The position numbers and the translations under genes were made by a program. Of a DNA stretch of 64,000 nt, positions 17,366-26,900 are shown piece after piece. Source of the DNA: Bacteroidales bacterium (lineage in GTDB: Bacteria; Bacteroidota; Bacteroidia; Bacteroidales; P3); the NCBI GenBank assembly GCA_016292015.1, contig JAEEZY010000023.1:1-64000 (forward strand), given 5' to 3'. A model generated the notes under the pieces. The model saw only the letters and a program-made list of their open reading frames with translations, was not told where the DNA came from and made no database searches. Position 1 is the first letter of the stretch; each line of letters opens with the position of its first letter.

Positions 17366-18955
17366 ATGAACGATTATTATAGAGAATGTATTGAAGATGC
17401 ATTATCGGATAACGATATAAAGACCGCCTTGGAATATGTTGAGGAGATGGACTACGGCAAGGGTTTAGGATACGCCCAGATAGGCGATTACTTCTATCTG
17501 GAAATGGACGATGAAGAAAATGCTTTTTTGTACTATAACAAAGCAATAAAGATGTTTGAGAACGAACCAGTACGGCGTGTAGCACGACCTGTAGCACGAC
17601 CTGGTTATCGACCTGCGCCGCGACCTATAGCACGACCTGTTACAGATGAAGAAACCGAAGAGGATATTTCGTCTTGTTACGTATCTCTAGCTAATATAGA
17701 AATTGATCGGAACGATTTGACAAACGCAAGGAAGCACTTATTGCTATCATGGCTACATGACCCTGATACTGTGGTCGAGGAAGAAGATGGAAAAATTCGC
17801 AATTTAAAAGATATTTTAAGAACTAGGTTTGAGTCGATAAACGAAGAGTACACAAAGAAATTCCTTGAACTCCCTTCTGTGGAAAGAAAATATCTTTTGG
17901 TAACGGATAGTATCAATGATTTAAATCAGAGCCATTTTGCAACACTGGATATGAAATCTGATTTGTCGCATTTGTCGTTTCCTTTCGGACATCCGCAAGT
18001 GAACGAATTATATGTAGCACATCCATTGGTAACAAACAGATATATTCCCATCGAAGATTATCAACTTGAAATGATTGAGGACAAAGTAAGGGAGTTGTGC
18101 GAACTTGCTCCGTCGTTGGGGGCAGAGCGGATAGACATTGATTGCTTGAACAGCAGTAGCTCCGAAAGAACAAACAACAGAGAAACGAACGTTTCAGGAG
18201 GAGTCTCGAGAAAAATCGTAAGTGCCAATGCTTCGTACCATAATGAAGCTAGCAACCGTTTGTTGGAGAGGTTAAGTCGTTCGATTAGCTTGCACCAAGA
18301 GTTTCAACCATGCAAAGCGCCGTTTGTGCCTGACAATCTGATTTGGTACAAAAGTGAACCAAATTGGCAGCGCTTGCGCCGTCAAAGACTTGAGGGAGGC
18401 CTTGTAACTCATGAAGAACGCATAGAAACCAGCAAATGCAGGGCTGGCAGTAGTCATGAAATGAACTCGGTGAAGGCTGAACTAAAGGCATTGTTCACTA
18501 AGATAGATGTTGAATTTGATCAGACATACGAGACAAAGTTCGAACAGATGGAAGATGCGGTACTTGCCATCAAGATAAAGTTCGCTCCGCTGTCGGAACT
18601 TACTGGCTCGGGGACAACGCGGATTTCTAAAAACACGAACCTTTCCGCAAACGTGCAAAGGTATCTCAATGAGGTGAAGGAATGTTTTGTCGATGGCGAG
18701 ATAAGCAAAACGGGCCGTAAGCTGCTCAACAGAATGCGTGAACAGTTGGGTATCAGTGAGGCTCGTGCCGCAGAATTGGAGGCATCTGTCGTTGCACCAA
18801 AGCTGACGGACGACGAGAAAGAATACCTTGAGACATACAGAGAGGCTTGTACCGATGGTAAAATTTCTGATGGAGAACGTCGGATGCTTGACCGCTATAG
18901 GAGCAAGCTCGGCATCTCAGAGTCTCGCGCTAAAGAGATTGAACGAATGGCATAG
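17366..18955 (+). CDS. Multidomain protein: TPR-like start, Arg/Pro linker, two DGxIS helical modules
   Basis: From the ATG at 17366 it has 529 residues. The first ~70 residues are TPR-like (ALEYVEEMDYGKGLGYAQ, AFLYYNKAIKMF). A linker with repeated ARP (VARPVARPGYRPAPRPIARP) follows. A long central region (HPLVTNRYIPIEDYQLEMI to FKIDVEFDQTYE) is not recognised. The C-terminus has two copies of a ~45-residue module, VDGEISKTGRKLLNRMREQL with GISEARAAELE, and TDGKISDGERRMLDRYRSKL with GISESRAKEIE. These DGxIS modules resemble TerB-like helical domains and the N-terminal module of the cluster at 56.5-58.7 kb. No signal peptide, so cytoplasmic. The in-frame TTG at 17351 is less likely as start. 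Confidence 0.65.
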   Translation: MNDYYRECIEDALSDNDIKTALEYVEEMDYGKGLGYAQIGDYFYLEMDDEENAFLYYNKAIKMFENEPVRRVARPVARPGYRPAPRPIARPVTDEETEEDISSCYVSLANIEIDRNDLTNARKHLLLSWLHDPDTVVEEEDGKIRNLKDILRTRFESINEEYTKKFLELPSVERKYLLVTDSINDLNQSHFATLDMKSDLSHLSFPFGHPQVNELYVAHPLVTNRYIPIEDYQLEMIEDKVRELCELAPSLGAERIDIDCLNSSSSERTNNRETNVSGGVSRKIVSANASYHNEASNRLLERLSRSISLHQEFQPCKAPFVPDNLIWYKSEPNWQRLRRQRLEGGLVTHEERIETSKCRAGSSHEMNSVKAELKALFTKIDVEFDQTYETKFEQMEDAVLAIKIKFAPLSELTGSGTTRISKNTNLSANVQRYLNEVKECFVDGEISKTGRKLLNRMREQLGISEARAAELEASVVAPKLTDDEKEYLETYREACTDGKISDGERRMLDRYRSKLGISESRAKEIERMA

Positions 18956-18988
18956 GTATAAGGGAACTTCTCTTAGTGGTTTGGGCAC

Positions 18989-19018
18989 GGCGGATTTCAT
19001 AACAAATCCGCCGTTTTT
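18989..19018 (+). terminator. Rho-independent terminator
   Basis: GGCGGATTT 18989-18997 pairs perfectly with AAATCCGCC 19004-19012 around a 6-nt loop, followed by GTTTTT. It closes the two-gene locus. Confidence 0.85.
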
Positions 19019-19207
19019 ACTTTTCATGCTGATGGGCAACTGTGGTTGGTTAATGGAACGATATAGAGGTTGATTAAGAGGCTGTTTGATTTGATTCAAT
19101 GCTTTTATTGAAGCATAAGAACGGTATCTTTTCATTCTTTTCTTCAATCGAATTCAAACTTCTTCTAAATTTTTTGGATGGGGGTTGGTGGGTTGGGATT
19201 TGTTTTG

Positions 19208-19215
19208 TATCTTTG
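19208..19215 (+). promoter_or_regulatory. Orphan -7 box (TATCTTTG) upstream of the phased array
   Basis: A consensus box facing the array with no ORF of size behind it. If active, it would transcribe the array as RNA. Confidence 0.45.
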
Positions 19216-19345
19216 TAAACGGAAAGAATCGGTCTTATGTCATTGTATGATGCGATGTATCAGTTATATAGGTTCGTTTTCGGGTGTTTTTAATCCGTTT
19301 TTGGCGGCGATGCTACTGTGTGTAACATGCTGTCAATAAGATATT

Positions 19346-19466
19346 AAATCAATTACTTTCGTTTTACTTCTGTATCACTAATGTATCAGTCTTGTATTAC
19401 TATTGTTCTGGGTATAAGGTATGTATGAGGCATCTATGAGACATCTTTGAGGTTTCTTCGTGTATG
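19346..19466 (+). repeat. 11-bp-phased degenerate repeat, block A1
   Basis: Eleven units of 11 bp in register; four near the start end in TTAC, TCAC or TCAG (for example TTTCGTTTTAC 19357-19367, TTCTGTATCAC 19368-19378), and three later ones read GTATGAGGCAT-like. The register differs by 4 bp from that of the main block A2. Confidence 0.7.
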
Positions 19467-19591
19467 GTATGGGTGTGGGGTACGGGGTGTGTTGTTTTGC
19501 GGGTGGTTTTTGGGGAGGGGGGGGCTGGGGGAGGGAGGTATAACAAAAATCATCAATCGAATTTGAACAGGTTCTAAATCATTCAAGAGAA

Positions 19592-19899
19592 TTTCATTCC
19601 AGATTTGTCTTACTTCCATCCCACTTCCGTTTAATCGTTCTCCTACTGTTCTCTTACTTTTGTCTTACTGTTCTCTTACTTTTGTCTTACTGTTCTCTTA
19701 CTTTTGTCTTAGTCAGCTCTTACTTTGGACTTAGCCAGATGGTAGCTCTTACTAGGCTTGTGCTAGGCTAGAGATAGGCTAGTGCTTACTTTTCTCTTAC
19801 ATTTGTATTAGGTTTGTTTAGGTTGTTGTCAGGTTGTCATTAGAGAGGTGGCGACTTTTTGTCAGGTTGCAGACAGGTCACCGACAGGTCAGGGGTGGG
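19592..19899 (+). repeat. 11-bp-phased degenerate repeat, main block A2
   Basis: Twenty-eight consecutive 11-bp units without a register slip. Nearly every unit ends in YTTAC, YTTAG, TAGG or CAGG. The centre is clean (TGTTCTCTTAC alternating with TTTTGTCTTAC, 19647-19712); later units drift through CTAGAGATAGG and CTAGTGCTTAC to TTGCAGACAGG. From 19702 on it aligns without gaps to the array at 41425. Eleven is not a multiple of three, so this is not a disguised coding repeat. It ends about 180 bp before the kamD promoter. Confidence 0.9.
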
Positions 19900-20081
19900 A
19901 TTGGATAGGGGATTCGTCGGGTTGGAGATTGCAGGTTGCAATGTTGAACTGTGGGACATCGGGTCGGCAGCTATATGTTGCACAAGTGTAACACTTCTAT
20001 CAAAATGGTCTTAACTGTATGCGCTGCCCTTTCATTTGTAGGCGATTACATAGTAATTGTGATTGTTTATAAAAATATTTG

Positions 20082-20089
20082 TATCTTTG
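20082..20089 (+). promoter_or_regulatory. -7 box (TATCTTTG) of the kamD operon
   Basis: The box lies 43 bp before the kamD ATG at 20133. Confidence 0.7.
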
Positions 20090-20132
20090 CAAGTCATTAT
20101 AGTAAAAACACACACAAGAATAATTGAAAATA

Positions 20133-21689
20133 ATGCAGAAAAGTAAAGTAGGACTTGATTTCAATCAAGTGGAGCATGCGCGCGACGTGGCAAAGCGTAT
20201 CGCCGGACAGGTGCAGGACTTTGTCGGAGGCTACACGACCGTTGCCGTGGAACGCACCATCTGCCGTCTTCTCGGAATCGACGGCATTGACGAAAACGAA
20301 GTGCCACTGCCTAATGTGGTTGTCGATTCACTCAAATCAAACGGACTGCTCGGCGAGGGAGTGATGTACTTCCTCGGCAACGCCGTTCTCGAAACCGGCA
20401 AGACCCCGCAGCAGATAGCAGAGGCCATAAGCGCCGGCACGCTCGACATCACAAAGATGCCTATGCACAAGGAGGCGGAGATACGCACCGCACTACAGCC
20501 TTATATGGACGCAACGATAGAGAAGATACGAGGTCGCCGTCAGCGTCGCGAGCATTATATCGAAACCATAGGCGAGGGGTCGAAGCCATACCTCTACATC
20601 ATCGTCGCCACGGGTAACATCTACGAGGACGTGGTGCAGGCACAGGCGGGTGCCCGACAGGGTGCCGACATCATCGCTGTCATCCGCACCACAGGACAGT
20701 CGCTTCTCGACTATGTGCCATACGGTGCGACGACGGAGGGATTCGGTGGCACCTTCGCCACACAAGAGAACTTCCGCATTATGCGCAAGGCCCTTGACGA
20801 GGTAGGAGAGGAGGTGGGACGCTACATCCGTCTGTGCAACTACTGCTCGGGTCTCTGTATGCCAGAGATAGCCGCTATGGGAGCTCTGGAGGGATTGGAT
20901 GTGATGTTGAATGACGCTCTTTATGGCATCTTGTTCCGCGACATCAACATGCAGCGTACGCTTATTGACCAGTATTTCTCACGTATCATCAACGGCTTTG
21001 CAGGTGTTATCATCAATACTGGTGAGGACAACTACCTTACGACAGCTGACGCTTACGAAGAGGCACACACGGTGCTGGCGTCTGACTTCATCAACGAGCA
21101 GCTGGCCTTCTCGGCAGGACTTCCAGAGGAGCAGATGGGTCTCGGCCATGCTTTCGAGATGGATCCCATGCTGGAGAATGGGTTCCTTTATGAACTGGCT
21201 CAGGCGCAGATGCTGAGAGAGATATTCCCGAAAGCTCCGCTGAAATATATGCCCCCCACGAAGTTCATGACGGGAAACATATTCCGTGGACATATACAGG
21301 ATGCCCTTTTCAACATCATAGGGCAGTGGACCCATCAAGGTCTTCAACTGTTGGGAATGCCCACTGAGGCTATCCACACGCCGTTCATGAGCGACCGTTA
21401 TCTCTCCATCGAGAACGCCAAGTATATCTTCAACAACATGAAGGACATCGGCGAAGAGGTGGAATTCAAGGATGGCGGCATCATCAAGAGCCGCGCCAAA
21501 GAGGTGCTCGACAAGGCCACCAAGTTGCTGGAGAACATGGAGAGCGAAGGCCTCTTCACCGCTCTGGAGAAAGGTATCTTCGCCGACGTGAAGCGTCCGA
21601 AGAACGGCGGTAAGGGCCTCGACGGAGTGACGATGAAAGGCGAGCACTATTTCAACCCGTTTGTTGAACTTTTAAAAGGAAAGAAATAA
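20133..21689 (+). CDS. kamD: Lysine 5,6-aminomutase, alpha subunit
   Basis: The 518-residue protein matches the large subunit of D-lysine/beta-lysine 5,6-aminomutase, an adenosylcobalamin- and PLP-dependent enzyme that moves the terminal amino group during lysine fermentation to butyrate and acetate. Recognisable stretches include QDFVGGYTTVAVERTICRLL, RTTGQSLLDYVPYGATTEGF and NYCSGLCMPEIAAMGALEGL. Length is standard. I chose the ATG at 20133 over the in-frame TTG at 20124. The kamE start is 1 bp after its stop, as expected for obligate subunits. Confidence 0.93.
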   Translation: MQKSKVGLDFNQVEHARDVAKRIAGQVQDFVGGYTTVAVERTICRLLGIDGIDENEVPLPNVVVDSLKSNGLLGEGVMYFLGNAVLETGKTPQQIAEAISAGTLDITKMPMHKEAEIRTALQPYMDATIEKIRGRRQRREHYIETIGEGSKPYLYIIVATGNIYEDVVQAQAGARQGADIIAVIRTTGQSLLDYVPYGATTEGFGGTFATQENFRIMRKALDEVGEEVGRYIRLCNYCSGLCMPEIAAMGALEGLDVMLNDALYGILFRDINMQRTLIDQYFSRIINGFAGVIINTGEDNYLTTADAYEEAHTVLASDFINEQLAFSAGLPEEQMGLGHAFEMDPMLENGFLYELAQAQMLREIFPKAPLKYMPPTKFMTGNIFRGHIQDALFNIIGQWTHQGLQLLGMPTEAIHTPFMSDRYLSIENAKYIFNNMKDIGEEVEFKDGGIIKSRAKEVLDKATKLLENMESEGLFTALEKGIFADVKRPKNGGKGLDGVTMKGEHYFNPFVELLKGKK

Positions 21690-21690
21690 T

Positions 21691-22479
21691 ATGAGCGAAG
21701 GATTGTATTCGATGGAGGCTAAGGATTACGACAAAACCTTAGACCTCACCAAGATAAAGCCCTACGGCGACACAATGAACGACGGCAAGGTGCAGCTGAG
21801 CTTCACTCTTCCGGTGCCTGCTGGCGCCGAGGCGGAAGAGGCTGCCAAGCAGCTGTTGAAGAAGATGGGCTTTGAGAACCCGCTGGTGGTCTATCAGAAA
21901 GAACTTACCGAAGGATTCTGCTTTATGAACTGTTACGGTAGTTTGACTCACACTGTCGATTACACCTCGATACATGTGCCGAAGGTGGAGAGCGACAAGA
22001 TGGATATGCACGAATGCGACGAGTACATACGACAGAATATAGGCAGGAAGATAGTCATAGTGGGAGCATCCACAGGTACCGACGCCCACACCGTTGGAAT
22101 CGACGCCATCATGAACATGAAAGGCTATGCCGGACACTACGGGTTGGAGCGCTACGACATGATTGAGGCCTACAACCTAGGAAGCCAGGTGCCCAACGAG
22201 GAGTTCATAGCCAAAGGCATCGAGTTGCACGCCGACGCACTTATCGTAAGCCAGACCGTCACGCAGAAAGACGTACATATCAAGAACCTCACCGAGCTGG
22301 TCGAGATGCTTGAGGCTGAAGGTCTGCGCGACAAGGTGATACTCATCTGCGGTGGTCCGCGTATCAGCCACGAGTTGGCCAAAGAGCTGGGCTATGACGC
22401 CGGCTTCGGCCCGAACACGTTTGCCGACGACGAAGCATCGTATATAGCGCAAGAGATGGTGAAGCGCGGCTGGAAATAA
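21691..22479 (+). CDS. kamE: Lysine 5,6-aminomutase, beta subunit (cobalamin- and PLP-binding)
   Basis: The 262-residue protein contains the cobalamin motif DAHTVGID with the lower-ligand His at position 133, and eleven residues on the lysine of NMKGYAG at 144. The known Clostridium enzyme uses His133 for cobalamin and Lys144 for the PLP Schiff base in its beta subunit, so both key residues fall at identical positions. A Rossmann-type B12 domain follows (VILICGGPRISHELAKELGY). It pairs with kamD directly upstream. Confidence 0.94.
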   Translation: MSEGLYSMEAKDYDKTLDLTKIKPYGDTMNDGKVQLSFTLPVPAGAEAEEAAKQLLKKMGFENPLVVYQKELTEGFCFMNCYGSLTHTVDYTSIHVPKVESDKMDMHECDEYIRQNIGRKIVIVGASTGTDAHTVGIDAIMNMKGYAGHYGLERYDMIEAYNLGSQVPNEEFIAKGIELHADALIVSQTVTQKDVHIKNLTELVEMLEAEGLRDKVILICGGPRISHELAKELGYDAGFGPNTFADDEASYIAQEMVKRGWK

Positions 22480-22543
22480 GATGCCTGAATGCGTTATGAC
22501 ATTATAACGAAGTGACTAACAAATAACAAATAAAATAACTCTC

Positions 22544-23200
22544 ATGGAAAAAGAACAGATTAAACCCTTTATCGCAAAGCGTGCTGCCAAGGAGTTGCAC
22601 GATGGCGATGTGGTGAACCTCGGTATTGGTTTGCCGACACTGATTCCTAACTACCTCCCCGAAGGCGTTCATGTGGTTCTCCAGTCAGAGAACGGCATGA
22701 TTGGTATGGGTCCAACACCCGAAGAGGGAAAAGAAGACCCCTGGTTCATCAACGCCGGAGGCGGATACATCACCCATGTGCCCGGAGCTTCCACTTTTGA
22801 CAGCGCCACCTCGTTTGGCATTATCCGTGGCGGTCACGTCGACGTGAGCGTACTCGGTGCCATGCAGGTTGACGAAGAGGGCGACCTCGCCAACTGGATG
22901 ATTCCAGGCAAGAAGACCCCCGGTATGGGAGGTGCTATGGACCTACTTGTAGGAGCCAAGAAGGTTATCCTCGCCATGGAGCACACCGCCAAGGGCAATC
23001 CCAAGATTCTGAAGAAATGCACCCTTCCTCTCACTGCCAAAGGTCAGGTGAACATGATCATCACCGAGATGGGAGTGATGGAAATCACCAAAGAGGGTAT
23101 CGTGCTGACCGAGATCAACCCAGAATTCACCGTTGAGCAGGTGCAGGCTGCAACAGAGGCAAAGCTCATAGTGTCGCCAAACCTGAAAAACATGGAATAA
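22544..23200 (+). CDS. atoA: CoA-transferase subunit B (butyryl-CoA:acetoacetate type)
   Basis: The 218-residue protein is a family I CoA-transferase beta subunit: GIGLPTLIPNYLPEGVHVVL, then the catalytic SENG motif with Glu49, and GGGYITHVPGASTFDS. In lysine fermenters this enzyme links acetoacetate and butyryl-CoA formation. It lies 64 bp after kamE on the same strand and ends the operon at a strong terminator. The alpha subunit (atoD type) and kamA, kdd and kce, usually clustered with it, are absent from the window and must be elsewhere if the pathway works. The gene symbol follows the family, not proof of substrate. Confidence 0.88.
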   Translation: MEKEQIKPFIAKRAAKELHDGDVVNLGIGLPTLIPNYLPEGVHVVLQSENGMIGMGPTPEEGKEDPWFINAGGGYITHVPGASTFDSATSFGIIRGGHVDVSVLGAMQVDEEGDLANWMIPGKKTPGMGGAMDLLVGAKKVILAMEHTAKGNPKILKKCTLPLTAKGQVNMIITEMGVMEITKEGIVLTEINPEFTVEQVQAATEAKLIVSPNLKNME

Positions 23201-23211
23201 ATCAAACTTAG

Positions 23212-23256
23212 CATACACTACCGGCAGAAAATGATGCCGGTAGTGTATGTGTTTAA
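23212..23256 (+). terminator. Terminator of the lysine fermentation genes
   Basis: A perfect 15-bp stem, 23212-23226 with 23235-23249 (CATACACTACCGGCA arm), around an 8-nt loop, followed by TGTTTAAT. Confidence 0.8.
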
Positions 23257-23306
23257 TAGTGACCAGTGATGAGAGGTCAACTATTAGAGATTACCAGAGA
23301 TAACAT

Positions 23307-23885
23307 ATGAAAAAAATTGCGCTCATAGCTGCCTTGTTATGTGTTATGCAGACAGCAATATGTCAACGCACACTTTTCCGTGAGTATGGTTTTTATGGCA
23401 CAGCCAGTTATACTATGCTTACGAACCTGAATCGTAAGGAATATAATTTTATGTTGAACGGAGTGACCTTAAGTGGAGGATTCCAAATAAGGCCCAAGAC
23501 TTGCGTAGAATTAGGAGTCGGTTTCCTGGCAGATGCGAGTGGGGTATATACTCAGATACCGTTCACCGTGGCCTTGCGGACACATTATATGAATACCAGA
23601 CTCACGCCCATGACGGAACTGTTCGCCGGGTATGCCCTTCCTCTGAAGAAAACGGGAACTAACAGCAATGGTGACAAGATGTGTATAGACCAAGGTGGCG
23701 TCACGGCTGGAGTGAATGTGGGAGGCAGATTCTCGATTTCACGTAAGGTGGCGATAAATGCATACATTGGATGGCATTTTTTTATGGTGAATGAGTTCAG
23801 AGTATTCACAGAAGACAAGGATCCGATAGATCAAGATGCGTGGGCAGCACATTGTTTCAGATTCGGCCTTGGGTTGATGTTTTAG
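23307..23885 (+). CDS. Outer-membrane beta-barrel protein
   Basis: The 192-residue protein has a signal peptide (to about MQTAICQ) and regular amphipathic strands (YGFYGTASYTMLTNLNRKEY, GGFQIRPKTCVELGVGFL, HCFRFGLGLMF) ending in Phe, the usual barrel-assembly signal. It is 21 bp before the GH2-like gene on the same strand and may share its transcript. No specific family is recognised. Confidence 0.7.
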   Translation: MKKIALIAALLCVMQTAICQRTLFREYGFYGTASYTMLTNLNRKEYNFMLNGVTLSGGFQIRPKTCVELGVGFLADASGVYTQIPFTVALRTHYMNTRLTPMTELFAGYALPLKKTGTNSNGDKMCIDQGGVTAGVNVGGRFSISRKVAINAYIGWHFFMVNEFRVFTEDKDPIDQDAWAAHCFRFGLGLMF

Positions 23886-23906
23886 TAATTATATAAGTAC
23901 TCTTGT

Positions 23907-26900
23907 ATGAGAAAAACGCTTGCAATAGCCTTGCTGACGGTGATTCTGTTGCCGCTTAGTTTGTATTCGCAAAAAAACGTCAAAGGGGTAGCGGCGCCAG
24001 TGCTGACAGAATGGAGCGACCCCGATGTATTTGAGCAGCACAAGCTGTATCCAAGGGTTAATGTGGTTGGATACGAGTATGAGAACGACATAGAAAAAGG
24101 CGACTATCGTTCGTCACCATACTATGTGTCGCTTGCTGGCAAGTGGAGTTTCGATATACAGAATGCGGTAAGTATGCGTCCAGACATGGAGAACAAAAAG
24201 TTGGACGTAGGTGGATGGGGAAAAATCAATGTGCCGAACTATGGTTGGAAATACAAAGGTGCGGCGGTGAAGGTGCCAGAGATAGGCAATGTGGCGGATT
24301 TGCCAGACAAGGGCAATTATATAGCTACATACTACAGGGAATTTAATGTCAGCACGACGTGGAAGGACTATGAGGCTTTCCTTCAAGTGCAGGGGAAATC
24401 TGCATACTATATATGGATTAACAATGTGTATGCAGGATACAGCGAGGATTCTCGTGCACTGAGTGAATTTAATATTACTCAGCATCTGAAGTACGGCAAG
24501 GTCAATACGATAGCCATACAGGTATTGGGATTGTCAGACGGCTCACTGTTGGAAAACGACTATTCTCATTCGGTAAATGGACTGACTCATGATGTGTCGA
24601 TTGTGCTGAAACCGGCAGTGAATATAAACGACTACAAGATAGTAACGGATTACGATGCAAAAACAACAATTGGTGAAGCGCAGCTGACGGCGACAGTGTA
24701 CAACAAGTTCAAGAAAGGTCTCTATTACCTGGAAGCCGAGATATGGACCCCGCAAGGTAAGCAACTTGACAAGATGGCAAAGTGGGTCGCTTTCGACAAG
24801 CGAACCGAGGTGGATGTGACGTTGAAACGTGATTTTGCCGGTGTAGAGCCTTGGTCGGCGGAAACGCCCAGTCTATACACTTTAATATTGCGTCTGCGAG
24901 ACAACAATATGAACCTTGTTGAGGTCACTGGAGGCAAGTTCGGCTTCCGCAAGATAGAGATGGACGGCACGGAGCTGCTTGTCAACGGGGCTCCGGTGAA
25001 GTTGCGAGGAGTTGTGTATGCCAACTATGATATGGTTAGTGGTGGCGAACCGACATACGAGCAGATGGAGAAGGATTTGGTGCAGATGAAGAGATACAAT
25101 GTCAACGCCATAAGGACTGCGGTCTATTCGCCAGCCGACGACGAATTCTATAAACTATGTGACAAATATGGGTTCTATGTGGTGTGTGAGGCTAATATAC
25201 AACCATATTCCACCCAGAAGAAAGCGATAGCTACAGATGGGGACTATGAGAACCTGTTTGTGGCGAGGGTGCAGAACATGTATGAACCTCTGAAGAACCA
25301 CCCGTCCATTATAGCCTGGTCGCTTGGTTCGGGCCGCGACAACGGTGTCTGTATGGAGCGAGCCTACGCCGCGTTGAAGCAGAAGGACAAGGAGCGTCCG
25401 GTGATATTTGCAGGTGCCGGGTATTCGGAGAATACAGATATTGTGGCAATTTCGGAGACAGACCCCGATGCACTCAAGGCCACAGCGGTGAAAAAGCAGT
25501 CGAGGCCGATATTGCTGAACACGTTTGGGGCTGTCTGTGGTAACGGCTTCGGTGGTATGGAGAATGTGTGGCGGCTGGTATCCGATAACAGCAAGTTTCT
25601 CGGCGGCTTTGTGCAGTTTTGGTCGCCGGTGACTATCCATGCTGCCTCGTCACAAAGCGACGACATTTGGGAGGGACTTACCTGGAACGACGGCAACAAC
25701 AAGCCTCACCAGATGCCCTACCTTCAGGAGTTGGGCAATATCTACCGCCCGTTCGACGTCCGGCTGGTGAGCGTGTCGCAGGATGCCTGCGAGTTTGTGA
25801 TAAGCTGCCGCAGCGGCGTTCAGTCGGTGGGCAACTATGTGCTGGAATACAACATGTTCTCAAACCTCAAGCCGCATATTGTTGGGGGTGAGATAGAACT
25901 GGCGCTGAAGCCGGGCGACTCTAAGACTTTCAGACTTAAGATGCCGGTGCTGAACCTCTATATAGCCGAGGAACTGTTTGTCCGCTTCTCGGTCAACCAG
26001 CGTGTCCGCACCGCTGCGGTCCCGCAGGGCACCACTCTGGCGTCGGTCGAGATGCCGCTTCCGACCAAACGGTTGGAGAAGATTGCTTACGAGAATCATG
26101 GCTCGCTGACCACCTCGGTCGCCAACAACCAGAATGGCAAGCGGGGCGTTCTCACCGTCGCGGGGCAGCGTTTCGTGCTTAAATATGACCTCGACAATGC
26201 CGATATAACGAACTACAACTACGACAATAGCGAGCTGATAACCTCTCCTTTGCGTTCCACCATACACCGTCCGCCAACCTACAACGACGGGTCGGATCGC
26301 AATGGAATGTTCAACTGGACAAAATACAAGGAAAGCAGCCTTACCCGTACTGTGCAGGCCGTCAACTTCCGTCAGACCGACGAGAATACGGTGGTCATCG
26401 ACGCAATGGTGGGCTACTCTCTGAACGGCTCGCCTGTCTATAGCCTCAAACAGACCATCGCTGTCCTATCCTCTGGCGACGTGGTGATGGACAATAGCAT
26501 TGACTTGGACAATTCGGTCAAGAGCGTCGCCCGTGTCGGTTTCGAGACACAGGTGCCCAACCGATTGAACTCGGTCAGCTGGTTCGGACGTAAGAATGAG
26601 ACCTATATTGACCGCTGCTCCACAGGCGACCTCGGCTCCTATAAGGAACAGGCAGACCGTATGGCTTTCGACTACAATATAGCGCAAACCAGCGGCAACC
26701 GTGCCGATGTGCGTTGGTTCGCCGTTACCGACGGACAGAAGGGCCTCTTTGTCGATATGATCGACACAACCTTCAACTTCTCTGTGTGCCGGTTCGACGA
26801 CAGCCAGATCGGTGGTCTCAGCAGCGACCTCAAGCCGGGCAACCACCGTGCCGTGCATATCGACTTCAAGATGAGCGGCGTCGGTAGCGCCAAGGCGGGC

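Larger units (their letters stand above)
19019..20081. other. Long non-coding interval with G-rich tracts and the phased array
   Basis: No credible gene. Contents in order: a G-rich stretch at about 19178-19199; an orphan TATCTTTG box at 19208; the first phased block at 19346-19466; a very G-rich tract at about 19511-19537 on the plus strand; the main 11-bp-phased array at 19592-19899; then ordinary AT-rich DNA up to the kamD promoter. Confidence 0.7.

Noticed and set aside
19592-19899. Array A as a CRISPR or a coding repeat.
   Set aside because: Units of 11 bp with no spacers cannot be CRISPR, and 11 is not a multiple of three; all frames contain stops.
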